Assembly (NCBI GenBank): GCA_018402135.1
Contig: JAGYJF010000003.1
Coordinates: forward strand, 971,703-1,035,702
Direction of reading: 5' to 3'
DNA: 64,000 nt
Origin: Flavobacteriaceae bacterium
GTDB taxonomy: Bacteria > Bacteroidota > Bacteroidia > Flavobacteriales > Flavobacteriaceae
The position numbers and the translations under genes were made by a program. This document shows positions 55,730 through 63,925 of this stretch, piece after piece (positions within the stretch are counted from its first letter, which is position 1; every line of letters begins with the position of its first letter). The notes beneath the pieces are model-generated. The model ran no database searches, was not told the DNA's origin, and was given only the letters and a program-made list of their open reading frames with translations.

Positions 55730-56827
55730 ATGAAGTATTTAGTAGCCATTAGCAGAATTTTTGTCGGTGTTTTATTTATCATTTCAGGATTTATAAAACT
55801 GAATGATCCCGTTGGATTTTCGTTTAAGTTAGAAGAATATTTTAGTTCTGCGGTGCTCAATTTGCCATTTTTTGAACCTTATGCATTAGGTATTTCAATT
55901 TTTGTAGTGATTTTTGAAGTCATTCTGGGCGTATTTCTTCTGATAGGTTATAAACCAAAATTCACTGTTTGGAGTTTGTTCGCAATGATAGTGTTTTTCA
56001 CCTTCTTAACCTTCTATTCAGCTTATTTTAATAAAGTTACGGATTGCGGATGTTTTGGCGATGCCATTAAATTAACACCGTGGGAATCATTCACAAAAGA
56101 TGTAGTGCTCCTAGTGTTTATTTTAATCCTTCTCAAAGGTATCAAGTATATCAAACCAATTTTAAAACCTTTGGGATTAACTGTAGTGTCCTTGCTCAGT
56201 TTTATTGCTTGTTTAAGTTTTGCTTATTACGTCCTCATGCATTTACCAGCCATCGATTTTCGTCCGTATAAAGTTGGCGCCAACATTATTGATAATATGA
56301 TTGCTCCCGACGATGCGCCAAAAGCAGAAATTGAATACACATGGACATTTATGGTAAACGGTAACGAGCAACAATACATTACCAGCGGAAGTTATCCAAG
56401 CGTTGACGGCGATTATGTAAAAGTAGATACCAAGGTTGTAAAAGAAGGTTATGAGCCGCCAATTCATGATTTTTCAATGGAACAAGATGGCGAAGATTAT
56501 ACCGAAGATTTAATGGCAGAGCCCAAGCTTATCATGATTGTGATGTATAATTTAATGAAAGCTGAAGGTGAAGGACTTTCAAAATTAAAGTCGTTTGTGA
56601 ACAGCGCCGAAAAATCGGGTTACAAAGTTATAGGGATCACAGCTTCAGGTTTAGAACAACAGGAGGCTATTAATAAAAATCACGGCGTTGATCTAGACTT
56701 TTATTTCTGCGACGAAACCGCTTTAAAAACAATCGTTCGCTCCAATCCTGGGATTTTAAAAATACACAATGGCACCATTCAACAAAAAGTGCATTGGAAC
56801 GATATATTCGATATCACCTTTAAATAG
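55730..56827 (+). CDS. DoxX-like membrane protein, BT_3928 family
   Basis: A 365-residue inner-membrane protein. The N-terminal half has four helices with the DoxX-like FVGVLFIISGFIKLNDPVGFSFKLEEYF (read in parts) and a TDCGCFGD motif between helices, typical of MauE/DoxX redox-associated proteins. The C-terminal part (about residues 170-365) is extracytoplasmic, with a KLKSFVNSAEKSGYKVIGITAS and FYFCDETALKTIVRSNPGILKIHNG pattern resembling a thioredoxin-like fold that lacks the CxxC. A role in thiol or quinone redox chemistry is an inference. The permease gene follows at once. Confidence 0.87.
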   Translation: MKYLVAISRIFVGVLFIISGFIKLNDPVGFSFKLEEYFSSAVLNLPFFEPYALGISIFVVIFEVILGVFLLIGYKPKFTVWSLFAMIVFFTFLTFYSAYFNKVTDCGCFGDAIKLTPWESFTKDVVLLVFILILLKGIKYIKPILKPLGLTVVSLLSFIACLSFAYYVLMHLPAIDFRPYKVGANIIDNMIAPDDAPKAEIEYTWTFMVNGNEQQYITSGSYPSVDGDYVKVDTKVVKEGYEPPIHDFSMEQDGEDYTEDLMAEPKLIMIVMYNLMKAEGEGLSKLKSFVNSAEKSGYKVIGITASGLEQQEAINKNHGVDLDFYFCDETALKTIVRSNPGILKIHNGTIQQKVHWNDIFDITFK

Positions 56828-56833
56828 AAACGA

Positions 56834-57910
56834 CTGCTAAACTACATTTTAAATAAACTACTGTATGCCTTACTCACCTTATTAGGTGTCGTAACTGTAA
56901 TATTCTTTTTATTTAATGTATTACCAGGCGATCCAGCCCAAATGATGCTAGGGCAAAACGAAGACAGCAACCAACTCGCCATTGTGAAGCAGAAATACGG
57001 TTTTGATAAGCCGCTTGGCACCCAGTATTTGTATTATTTAAACGATTTATCACCCATATCATTTCATTCTAAAAATACCAATGACTACACCTACTTAGAA
57101 ACTGGAAAATACGACGCAAGCCAGTTGATTAGCATAGGAAATACAACAACAGTTTTAAAGTTCCCATATTTAAGAGAATCCTTTACCATGCAGGGTAAAA
57201 AAGTTACGCAGGTAATTGCTGAAACTTTGCCAAATACTTTTGTTCTAGCGGTATCTGCAATTTGTATTGCAATCGTTATTGGGATTTGTTTAGGAATAGT
57301 TTCAGCACTTTACAAGGACCGTTGGTTAGATAAAGCCATCCAAGTAATTAGTACTTTGGGCATGAGTGTGCCATCATTTTTCAGCGCTATTTTATTCGCA
57401 TGGCTATTCGGATTTGTATGGCATAGGTACACCAATTTAGAAATGACTGGAAGTTTATATGAATTAGATGATTTTGGCGAAGCCATTCAAATTCAATGGA
57501 AAAATTTAATACTACCAGCAATTGTATTGGGCATCCGACCCTTAGCGGTAGTAATTCAATTAATGCGAAATTCATTACTAGAAGTACTTAACCAAGATTA
57601 CATTCGCACAGCCCGCGCCAAAGGTTTAAGCGAGTTTCAAATTATAAGAAAACACGCCGTTAAAAATGCACTAAATCCAGTTGTAACTGCTATTTCAGGA
57701 TGGTTTGCTTCCATGCTCGCAGGCGCAGTTTTTGTAGAGTATATTTTTGGGTGGAATGGTCTTGGAAAGGAAATTGTAAACGCCTTAAACACTTTAGATT
57801 TGCCGGTAATTATGGGTGCTGTTTTAATAATTGCACTTATCTTTATAGTCATCAATATCTTGGTAGATATTGTCTACGTTTGGTTAGATCCAAAGGTGAA
57901 ACTTGAATAA
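56834..57910 (+). CDS. ABC transporter permease, DppB/OppB type, with non-standard start
   Basis: An inner-membrane permease of about 358 residues. An ATG at 56942 would remove the first helix and the conserved LPGDPAQMM start region. The frame is open from the preceding stop at 56827; a CTG at 56834 gives LNYILNKLLYALLTLLGVV and VIFFLFNVLPGDP, which matches the usual beginning. The second half shows the permease motif LLEVLNQDYIRTARAKGLSEFQIIRKHAVKNA (read in parts), and GAVFVEYIFGWNGLGK. A single changed base in an original ATG would explain the CTG. Partner subunits (binding protein, second permease, ATPases) are absent nearby. Oligopeptide or nickel-like substrates are possible. Confidence 0.85.
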   Translation: MLNYILNKLLYALLTLLGVVTVIFFLFNVLPGDPAQMMLGQNEDSNQLAIVKQKYGFDKPLGTQYLYYLNDLSPISFHSKNTNDYTYLETGKYDASQLISIGNTTTVLKFPYLRESFTMQGKKVTQVIAETLPNTFVLAVSAICIAIVIGICLGIVSALYKDRWLDKAIQVISTLGMSVPSFFSAILFAWLFGFVWHRYTNLEMTGSLYELDDFGEAIQIQWKNLILPAIVLGIRPLAVVIQLMRNSLLEVLNQDYIRTARAKGLSEFQIIRKHAVKNALNPVVTAISGWFASMLAGAVFVEYIFGWNGLGKEIVNALNTLDLPVIMGAVLIIALIFIVINILVDIVYVWLDPKVKLE

Positions 57911-57943
57911 AGACTGAATAGATATTTTTAAATCAAACATATT

Positions 57944-58693
57944 ATGAGAAAAAACATTGTTGCCGGAAACTGGAAAATGAACAACGAATTATCCCAAACT
58001 GAAACCCTTATTTCAGATTTAAAAAAACAAACTAAAACATCCAATGCCGAGGTGATGATAGCGCCAACTTTTACCAATTTATGGCATGCTTTTGAAGCTA
58101 CAAGAGACCACGACATTGAAGTAATTGCGCAAAACATGCACTATGCTGATTCGGGTGCTTATACAGGCGAAGTAAGTGCAGAAATGCTTAAAAGTGTCGG
58201 TGTTAAAACTGTTATTTTAGGCCACAGTGAGCGCCGCGCCTATTTTAACGAAACAGATGAATTGTTAGCCAAAAAGGTAGATGCCGCTCTAAAAAATGAT
58301 ATGCGTATTATTTTCTGTTTTGGTGAAGAACTTTCGGATAGAAAGTCTAATAGGCATGAGAAGGTCGTTGAAAGTCAGATTAAAAATGCCTTATTTCATT
58401 TATCGAATTCTGCATTCAAACAAATTGTGCTAGCCTATGAACCTGTTTGGGCTATTGGTACTGGCGAAACTGCGAGTCCCGAACAAGCCCAAGATATGCA
58501 CGCGTTTATAAGAAAAACACTGGCAAACACGTATGGAAATGATTTAGCCAATTCAGTGTCTATTTTATACGGCGGTAGCGTTAAACCAAATAATGCTCAG
58601 GAAATTTTCTCAAAACCTGATGTTGATGGTGGATTGATAGGCGGTGCGTCTTTAAATGCAGAGGACTTTTATGCTATTGTGAATGCTTTTTAA
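57944..58693 (+). CDS. tpiA: Triosephosphate isomerase
   Basis: A TIM-barrel glycolytic enzyme of 249 residues that interconverts dihydroxyacetone phosphate and glyceraldehyde 3-phosphate. Catalytic residues Lys11 (AGNWKMN), His94 (ILGHSERRAYF) and Glu166 (LAYEPVWAIGTG) are all in place; the phosphate-binding loop is SILYGGSVKPNN and GGLIGGASL. The length and start are standard. It begins 33 bp after the permease gene and precedes prmA by 92 bp. Confidence 0.97.
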   Translation: MRKNIVAGNWKMNNELSQTETLISDLKKQTKTSNAEVMIAPTFTNLWHAFEATRDHDIEVIAQNMHYADSGAYTGEVSAEMLKSVGVKTVILGHSERRAYFNETDELLAKKVDAALKNDMRIIFCFGEELSDRKSNRHEKVVESQIKNALFHLSNSAFKQIVLAYEPVWAIGTGETASPEQAQDMHAFIRKTLANTYGNDLANSVSILYGGSVKPNNAQEIFSKPDVDGGLIGGASLNAEDFYAIVNAF

Positions 58694-58762
58694 ATTTATG
58701 TTTCGTTATAAATCTTTGATTATTTAAGTCATAATTATAATTATTACCGATGAACCTTGTTT

Positions 58763-58770
58763 AAATTTGC
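58763..58770 (+). promoter_or_regulatory. Candidate prmA -7 box
   Basis: TAAATTTG, a perfect TAnnTTTG match, 15 bases before the prmA ATG. No clear -33 element. Confidence 0.5.
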
Positions 58771-58785
58771 AAATAAATTTAGACT

Positions 58786-59613
58786 ATGATTTATATAGGT
58801 TACGAATTTTTGATAGAACCTTTGCAACCAGCATCTGATATTTTAATTGCAGAGTTAGGTGATGTTGGCTTTGAGAGCTTTGTTGAAAACGAAACGGGTA
58901 TTTCTGCGTACATCCAGAAACCGGATTGGTACGAAGGCATTTTAGAAGGAATTGAGATTTTAAAATCGGATGAGTTTTCTATTAGCTATAATTTCGAAGA
59001 AATAGAGCAACAAAACTGGAACCAAGAATGGGAAAACAATTTCCACCCAATTGTAGTGGACGATTTGTGTACAGTTCGTGCACCATTCCACGAGATTCCC
59101 AGCACCAAGTACGATTTGATAATTGAGCCAAAAATGAGTTTTGGAACTGGACATCACGAAACTACCCACATGATGATTCAGCATCTTTTAAAAAATGATT
59201 TAAACGAAACCGTTGTTTTAGATATGGGATGCGGCACTGCTGTGCTTGCTATTTTGGCTGAAAAATTAGGTGCCAAAAAAGTTGATGCCATCGATATAGA
59301 GAATTGGTGTTATTTAAATAGTCTGGAAAATGCTGAACGTAATAATTGTTCTAATATCTCCGTTTTTGAAGGTGATGCTGCTTTACTTGGCAACACAAAA
59401 TATGATGTAATTATCGCCAATATCAACCGAAATATACTGCTCCAAGATATTCAATTCTATGCCAAGTGTTTACAGTCGAAAGGACGTTTGTTTTTAAGCG
59501 GATTTTATAAGGAGGACATTCCGCTAATAGAAGCAGAATGCAAAAGATACATGTTAAAATTGAATGAAATTATAGAAAGAGGTTCGTGGGTTTCACTAAA
59601 ATTCATAAATTAG
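58786..59613 (+). CDS. prmA: Ribosomal protein L11 methyltransferase
   Basis: SAM-dependent enzyme of 275 residues that trimethylates ribosomal protein L11. The N-terminal recognition domain (1-100) is followed by the FGTGHHETTHMMIQ motif, SAM motif VVLDMGCGTAVLAILAEKLGA (residues 143-163, read in parts), VDAIDIENWC, and DVIIANINRNILLQD containing the post-motif NxN. It precedes clpS by 77 bp. Confidence 0.95.
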   Translation: MIYIGYEFLIEPLQPASDILIAELGDVGFESFVENETGISAYIQKPDWYEGILEGIEILKSDEFSISYNFEEIEQQNWNQEWENNFHPIVVDDLCTVRAPFHEIPSTKYDLIIEPKMSFGTGHHETTHMMIQHLLKNDLNETVVLDMGCGTAVLAILAEKLGAKKVDAIDIENWCYLNSLENAERNNCSNISVFEGDAALLGNTKYDVIIANINRNILLQDIQFYAKCLQSKGRLFLSGFYKEDIPLIEAECKRYMLKLNEIIERGSWVSLKFIN

Positions 59614-59690
59614 CTTAACATGAAAGAAGTAATTTGCTATGAACTTCAATCATCAACTTTTTGAACCATATTACCAAAAGAATTGAAAAG

Positions 59691-59966
59691 ATGAGTACAA
59701 AAGAAAAATTATTAGAAGAACTTCTGTTAGATGAGGCCGTAGAAAAGCAAAACGAAATTGTGTTATTCAATGATGAGGTAAATACTTTTGATCATGTAAT
59801 TGACACACTTATCTATGCCTGCGAGCACACACCGGAACAAGCAGAGCAATGTTCAATTATCGTTCATTATAACGGAAAATGCACCGTTAAAACCGGACCG
59901 TACGAGGAATTAGAACCACGATGTTCCAAACTTTTACAAGCAGGCTTAAGTGCAGAAATAGTTTAA
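59691..59966 (+). CDS. clpS: ATP-dependent Clp protease adaptor ClpS
   Basis: Adaptor of 91 residues that hands N-degron substrates to the ClpAP/ClpCP protease. The core IVLFNDEVNTFDHVIDTLIYACEHTPEQAEQCSIIVHYNGKC (read in parts) shows the NDxxNTFDxVI binding-site motif, with a conserved His pattern. I choose the ATG at 59691 (MSTKEKLLEELL) over a TTG 30 bases upstream, because the extension has no family counterpart. Its last four bases overlap the end of the convergent HMA-domain gene. Confidence 0.93.
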   Translation: MSTKEKLLEELLLDEAVEKQNEIVLFNDEVNTFDHVIDTLIYACEHTPEQAEQCSIIVHYNGKCTVKTGPYEELEPRCSKLLQAGLSAEIV

Positions 59967-60241
59967 GTATTCATTCTTCCAACGGCACAACTCACAAATG
60001 ATTTTGCCTTTTTGTGAAATGCATTGTTTTCACCTTCTATTGGATATCCTAAACTAGAAAGTTTGTCAACAACCAAGTTGTACGCTATTTTTTCGTAATA
60101 TTTAAAGCTTACGCTATTGGTGTCGTTATCGACTTTTACATCCGAAATAGCTTCTAATTTAGATAACTGCGTCGTAATTGTATTTGCGCAACCGTTGCAT
60201 TTTAAGTTCTGAATGGCAATAATTGCTGTTTCTTGAATCAT
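59963..60241 (-). CDS. Small heavy-metal-associated (HMA) domain protein
   Basis: A 92-residue protein with an HMA fold: AIIAIQNLKCNGCANTITTQLSKLEAISDVKVD (read in parts), where CNGC (Cys15, Cys18) is a CxxC metal site, and the second helix/strand set YNLVVDKLSSLGYPI. The C-terminal tail FVSCAVGRMNT adds a Cys. It could be a copper chaperone, or a sulfur-carrier-like protein in this setting. It is separated by 2 bp from the DUF2892 gene upstream and belongs to the same minus-strand run as the sulfur genes. Binding specificity is not visible. Confidence 0.88.
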   Translation of the reverse strand: MIQETAIIAIQNLKCNGCANTITTQLSKLEAISDVKVDNDTNSVSFKYYEKIAYNLVVDKLSSLGYPIEGENNAFHKKAKSFVSCAVGRMNT

Positions 60242-60243
60242 AA

Positions 60244-60447
60244 TTATTTGCGTTTACATGTATCAACACCAATTAAGGTGTAAAGTGGGCAAAAGCTAAT
60301 AAAACTTGTTAATAGAAATACAATAGCAAATGCCATTAATACGTAGGCTAAAGTGCCTTCAATTACATCGAAGTAGTATAATGCTGCCACTGCGATGGCC
60401 AATGCAACCCGAACGGATTTATCGGCGGTTCCCATGTTTTTTTTCAT
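60244..60447 (-). CDS. DUF2892 inner-membrane protein
   Basis: A 67-residue protein starting at the ATG at 60447 (MKKNMGTADKSVRVALAIAVA). The longer reading from 60495 overlaps the upstream gene and adds no family sequence. Two membrane helices (about residues 13-29 and 34-52) and FCPLYTLIGVDTCKRK at the C terminus are typical of the YgaP-like DUF2892 family, where two conserved cysteines (CPLY, TC) occur. DUF2892 domains often accompany rhodanese domains in sulfur metabolism, as fits here. It lies between the CstB-like gene and the HMA gene. Confidence 0.9.
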   Translation of the reverse strand: MKKNMGTADKSVRVALAIAVAALYYFDVIEGTLAYVLMAFAIVFLLTSFISFCPLYTLIGVDTCKRK

Positions 60448-60476
60448 TTGTTTTGATTTAAGTTGGTACGATTTTT

Positions 60477-61883
60477 TTATAACGTTGAAGGACAAACGTA
60501 GTCCGTCACAGAAATACTAGTTTCTTTTATTGCCGCAAATCCGCCTTCAACATTCACTAAATTGCGAAAGCCTCTCGCTTTTAAAATAGAAGCAGCAATA
60601 ACCGAGCGGTATCCGCCGGCGCAGTGTACGTGATAGGTTTTGTTTTTGTCAATTTCAGTCATGTTTTCGTTTATAAAATCTAATGACAAATGTTGTGCAT
60701 CTTCAATATGCGACGATAAAAATTCGCCATCCTTTCGAACATCTAAAATATTGGTTCCCTTTTCACCTATCTTACTTTCAAGCGCTTTAGCAGAAATAGA
60801 TTGTAAGGTTTCTACATCTCTGCCGCTTTTTTGCCAAGCTTCTATGCCACCTTGTAAATATCCTAAGGTATTGTCGTATCCAACCCGCGATAGTCTGGTA
60901 ACAGCTTCCTGAGAGCGACCTTCTGGCACAACTAATAAAATAGGTTGTTTAATATCCGTGATTAAAGCGCCAACCCAAGGGGCAAATTGTCCATCTAAAC
61001 CAATAAAAATTGCATTAGGAATGTGCGATTTAACGAAATCATCCTGATGACGCACATCCAAAACGAGTGCCGATTCATGATTAGCTAAGGCTTCAAACTC
61101 CTCTGGAAACAATGGTACATTGCCTTTTTCTAAAACACTTTCAAAAGTGCTATAGCCTGATTTATTCATCATGGCATTTTTTGCAAAATACTGTGGTGGA
61201 GGCGCTATACCATCCAGCACCTCTTTAATAAATTCATCACGTGTCATATCGGCTCTTAATGCATAGTTTGTGCGTTTTTGGTCGCCTAAAATACCCACTG
61301 TTTCTTTACTTAAATTTTTACCACAAGCAGATCCAGCGCCATGAGCTGGATACACAATAACATCATCGGCTAGTGGCATAATTTTATTGCGCAAAGAGTC
61401 ATAAAGCATACCTGCCAAATCTTCTTTGGTTAAGTCGGACTTAATGGCCAAATCTGGACGACCTACATCTCCAAGAAACAAAGTATCTCCAGAAAAAATA
61501 GCATGATCTTTTCCGTATTCGTCAATTAATAGGTAGGTTGCAGACTCTAAAGTATGACCAGGAGTGTGTAATACTTTGATAGTGATTTTACCTAATTTAA
61601 AAATTTCGTTGTCTTTAGCTTCGTGGATATCGTAACCTGTTTTGGCACCTGGGCCAAACACAATAGTAGCACCTGTTTTTTTAGCTAAATCAATATGTCC
61701 AGATACAAAGTCGGCATGAAAGTGCGTTTCAAAAACGTACTTGATTTTAGCCTCTTCAGCCTTTGCTTTATTAATATATTGCTGTGTTTCGCGCAGCGGA
61801 TCGATAATGGCTACTTCGCCTTCCGATTCAATATAGTAAGCGCCTTGTGCTAGGCATCCAGTATATAATTGTTCTATGTTCAT
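60477..61883 (-). CDS. CstB-like persulfide dioxygenase with two rhodanese domains
   Basis: A 468-residue cytosolic enzyme in three parts. Residues 1-240 are an ETHE1-like metallo-beta-lactamase domain with ligands in ETHFHADFVSGH (His54, His56, Asp58, His63), HTPGHTLES and FSGDTLFLGDVGRPDL plus VYPAHGAGSACG. Residues about 260-360 form a rhodanese domain whose active-site position (LLVVPEGRSQEA) has no Cys, so it is inactive. Residues about 370-460 form a second rhodanese with an active Cys in HVHCAGGYRS. The order matches Staphylococcus CstB: oxidation of persulfide to sulfite and transfer to thiosulfate. TauE and YedE genes lie directly upstream on the same strand. Confidence 0.9.
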   Translation of the reverse strand: MNIEQLYTGCLAQGAYYIESEGEVAIIDPLRETQQYINKAKAEEAKIKYVFETHFHADFVSGHIDLAKKTGATIVFGPGAKTGYDIHEAKDNEIFKLGKITIKVLHTPGHTLESATYLLIDEYGKDHAIFSGDTLFLGDVGRPDLAIKSDLTKEDLAGMLYDSLRNKIMPLADDVIVYPAHGAGSACGKNLSKETVGILGDQKRTNYALRADMTRDEFIKEVLDGIAPPPQYFAKNAMMNKSGYSTFESVLEKGNVPLFPEEFEALANHESALVLDVRHQDDFVKSHIPNAIFIGLDGQFAPWVGALITDIKQPILLVVPEGRSQEAVTRLSRVGYDNTLGYLQGGIEAWQKSGRDVETLQSISAKALESKIGEKGTNILDVRKDGEFLSSHIEDAQHLSLDFINENMTEIDKNKTYHVHCAGGYRSVIAASILKARGFRNLVNVEGGFAAIKETSISVTDYVCPSTL

Positions 61884-61986
61884 ATATCTAATTTTTTAAA
61901 TTTTCTATGCTGTACCTACAAGAAAACATTGGTAACGAAGATACGAAAAAATGGAGATTTAGTTTGTAACATAGATCACATTAGGC

Positions 61987-62778
61987 TTATATTTCTTTAT
62001 AAAAAATATAAATAGCCATGAGAAAGGTAAACCATCCAAATCCTTTTTTGAGTTTTTTACCACTGATGAATTTAGATAATAAGCCACCAATTAAAATACC
62101 TACAATGGTTATGGCTGAAAATGATAATAAAAATAGCCATTCCACTTTGATTGTTTGCAAATCTCCACCAAAACCAATTAATGAATTGATTGTGACAATA
62201 ATAAGCGAGGTTCCCACAGCTTTTTTCATTGGAAGTTTAGCCCAGAGTACCAGTGCGGGAACATATAGAAATCCACCACCAGCACCAATTATACCTGTTA
62301 CTGTTCCAATTACTAAACCTTGTATAAACGTTTTATAATAAGGTTGTTGTATGGATTTTAATTCTTCAATTTCCTTTTTGGTTTTTATCATGGAGTAAGA
62401 GGCGAGCAGCATTACCAAAGCAAAAAACGTCATAATGGCCATTTCCTTGGTAAGCGTATAACTACCAATATTTAAAAATACCTCAGGTAAATTAGGTACT
62501 AGGTATCTTCGAGAGAAATAAACTGCTAAAAATGAAGGAAATGAAAATGCCAATCCAATCTTAATATCTGCCAATCCTTTTCTGAATTTCTGAATAGATC
62601 CTACCAGCGATGAGGATCCCACAACAAAAAGCGAGTATGCCGTAGCAATTACAGGATTATAACCCAAAACGTAAACAAGAATAGGCACTGTTAAAATAGA
62701 GCCACCGCCACCAACCAGACCTAAAATAAGTCCTACAATTAAAGCTCCAATGTAACCTAAAATTTCAGTGAATTCCAT
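61987..62778 (-). CDS. TauE/SafE sulfite exporter family protein
   Basis: A membrane transporter of 263 residues with two related halves, the first near MEFTEILGYIGALIVGLILGLVGGGGSILTVPILVYVLGYNP (read in parts) and the second near IQGLVIGTVTGIIGAGGGFLYVPALVLWAKLPMKKAVGTSL (read in parts). The GGGGS and GAGGG motifs are the family signature. Members export sulfite, sulfoacetate or related small sulfur anions. It overlaps the YedE-type gene upstream by one base and precedes the CstB-like gene by 103 bp, so it may remove sulfite made by that enzyme. Confidence 0.93.
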   Translation of the reverse strand: MEFTEILGYIGALIVGLILGLVGGGGSILTVPILVYVLGYNPVIATAYSLFVVGSSSLVGSIQKFRKGLADIKIGLAFSFPSFLAVYFSRRYLVPNLPEVFLNIGSYTLTKEMAIMTFFALVMLLASYSMIKTKKEIEELKSIQQPYYKTFIQGLVIGTVTGIIGAGGGFLYVPALVLWAKLPMKKAVGTSLIIVTINSLIGFGGDLQTIKVEWLFLLSFSAITIVGILIGGLLSKFISGKKLKKGFGWFTFLMAIYIFYKEI

Positions 62779-63191
62779 TAATGTGGTAATTTATCTTTTA
62801 GCAATCCATAACAAAAAGTACCAAGTAGGGCTGCCGCTATTACTATGAGCATCGACATAGCTCCTGTGCCTACTAAAATATACATAGGCCCAGGGCATGC
62901 GCCACAAAGCGCCCAGCCTAAACCAAAAATACTACCACCTATCAGATATCTTGCAAAGCCTTTGTCTTTTTTCGGAACCGTGAGTATGTTTCCTTCGGTG
63001 TTTTTTAAATTGAACTTTTTAGACAATAAAACCAAAATGGCTCCTGTAACTACTGCAGAGCCTATAATACCATACATGTGAAATGATTGAAACTGGAACA
63101 TTTCAAAAATTCTATACCATGACACGGCTTCGGATTTTACCAACACTATTCCGAAGAACACACCAACCAATAAAAATTTTAAGTATTTCAT
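62778..63191 (-). CDS. YeeE/YedE half-transporter, second half (DUF6691 type)
   Basis: A membrane protein of 137 residues with about four helices, having the signature GGSIFGLGWALCGACPGPMYILVGTG (read in parts) with the two conserved Cys of ACPGP. It is the C-terminal half of the YeeE/YedE thiosulfate transporter fold. Together with the first half, encoded one base upstream, it likely makes a two-gene thiosulfate or sulfur-anion carrier. The stop overlaps the start of the TauE gene. Confidence 0.92.
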   Translation of the reverse strand: MKYLKFLLVGVFFGIVLVKSEAVSWYRIFEMFQFQSFHMYGIIGSAVVTGAILVLLSKKFNLKNTEGNILTVPKKDKGFARYLIGGSIFGLGWALCGACPGPMYILVGTGAMSMLIVIAAALLGTFCYGLLKDKLPH

Positions 63192-63192
63192 A

Positions 63193-63750
63193 TTAGAAAA
63201 TTAAAGGGAATAGTAAATGAATCATAATCAAACCTCCAATAAAAAAACCAATCACTGCTATTAGTGATGGTAATTGCAAACTACTCAAACCTGTAATAGC
63301 ATGGCCAGAAGTACAGCCGCCGGCATAACGCGTTCCAAAGCCTACTAAAAGGCCACCAGTTATTAAAATAGCGATACCTTTAAGGCTTAAAAGGTGGTTC
63401 CAATCAAATAATTCGGCAGGTAATAAAGATTTACCAACATTTTCAAAACCATAATTTTCTAAATCAATAATGGTATTTGGGTTGAGGTTAATATCTATTG
63501 GATTCGATAAATAGAAGTGCGCTAAAAACCCACCAATGACAGCGCCTATTACCACCATTAAATTCCAGCGCTGACTCCGCCAATCGAAATTAAAAAATTC
63601 AGAAAACTTACCTGCACCACCTATACTGCAAAGAGTTTTAAGGTTTGACGACATGCCAAAGGTGCGTCCGAAGTACAACAGAAAAAACATTACTAATGCT
63701 AATAATGGACCAGTAACGTACCAAGGCCAGGGATTTAAAATTGCGTCCAT
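63193..63750 (-). CDS. YeeE/YedE half-transporter, first half
   Basis: A membrane protein of 185 residues with several helices and the motif GFGTRYAGGCTSGHAITGLSSLQLPSL (read in parts), where the Cys in GGCTSGH is the proposed sulfur-relay residue of YeeE-type thiosulfate transporters. It is the first gene of the minus-strand sulfur module (first half, second half, TauE, CstB-like, DUF2892, HMA); spacings between the first three are 1 bp or overlaps, so at least these are one operon. Confidence 0.92.
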   Translation of the reverse strand: MDAILNPWPWYVTGPLLALVMFFLLYFGRTFGMSSNLKTLCSIGGAGKFSEFFNFDWRSQRWNLMVVIGAVIGGFLAHFYLSNPIDINLNPNTIIDLENYGFENVGKSLLPAELFDWNHLLSLKGIAILITGGLLVGFGTRYAGGCTSGHAITGLSSLQLPSLIAVIGFFIGGLIMIHLLFPLIF

Positions 63751-63877
63751 ATAAAATCGTTTACAAAATTGGTATTTTAAATTAACTTCAAAAGTAACAA
63801 ATGTTGCAGAGAGTAAGGGGCATATTAAGGCCGTGATTTTTACTTATAAATAAATTACCTAAATTTTAGAATAATTC

Positions 63878-63910
63878 TTTGGAGTAAGTTCTATAAAAAT
63901 AGTATATTTG
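63878..63910 (+). promoter_or_regulatory. tRNA-Arg promoter
   Basis: TTTG at 63878-63881, 21-base spacer and perfect -7 box TATATTTG at 63903-63910, 15 bases before the tRNA. Confidence 0.75.
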
Positions 63911-63925
63911 CAGCCACAAAAAAAA

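Noticed and set aside
56942..57910. Permease start at the ATG at 56942
   Set aside because: It would remove the first membrane helix and conserved LPGDP region, which are encoded in frame directly upstream.
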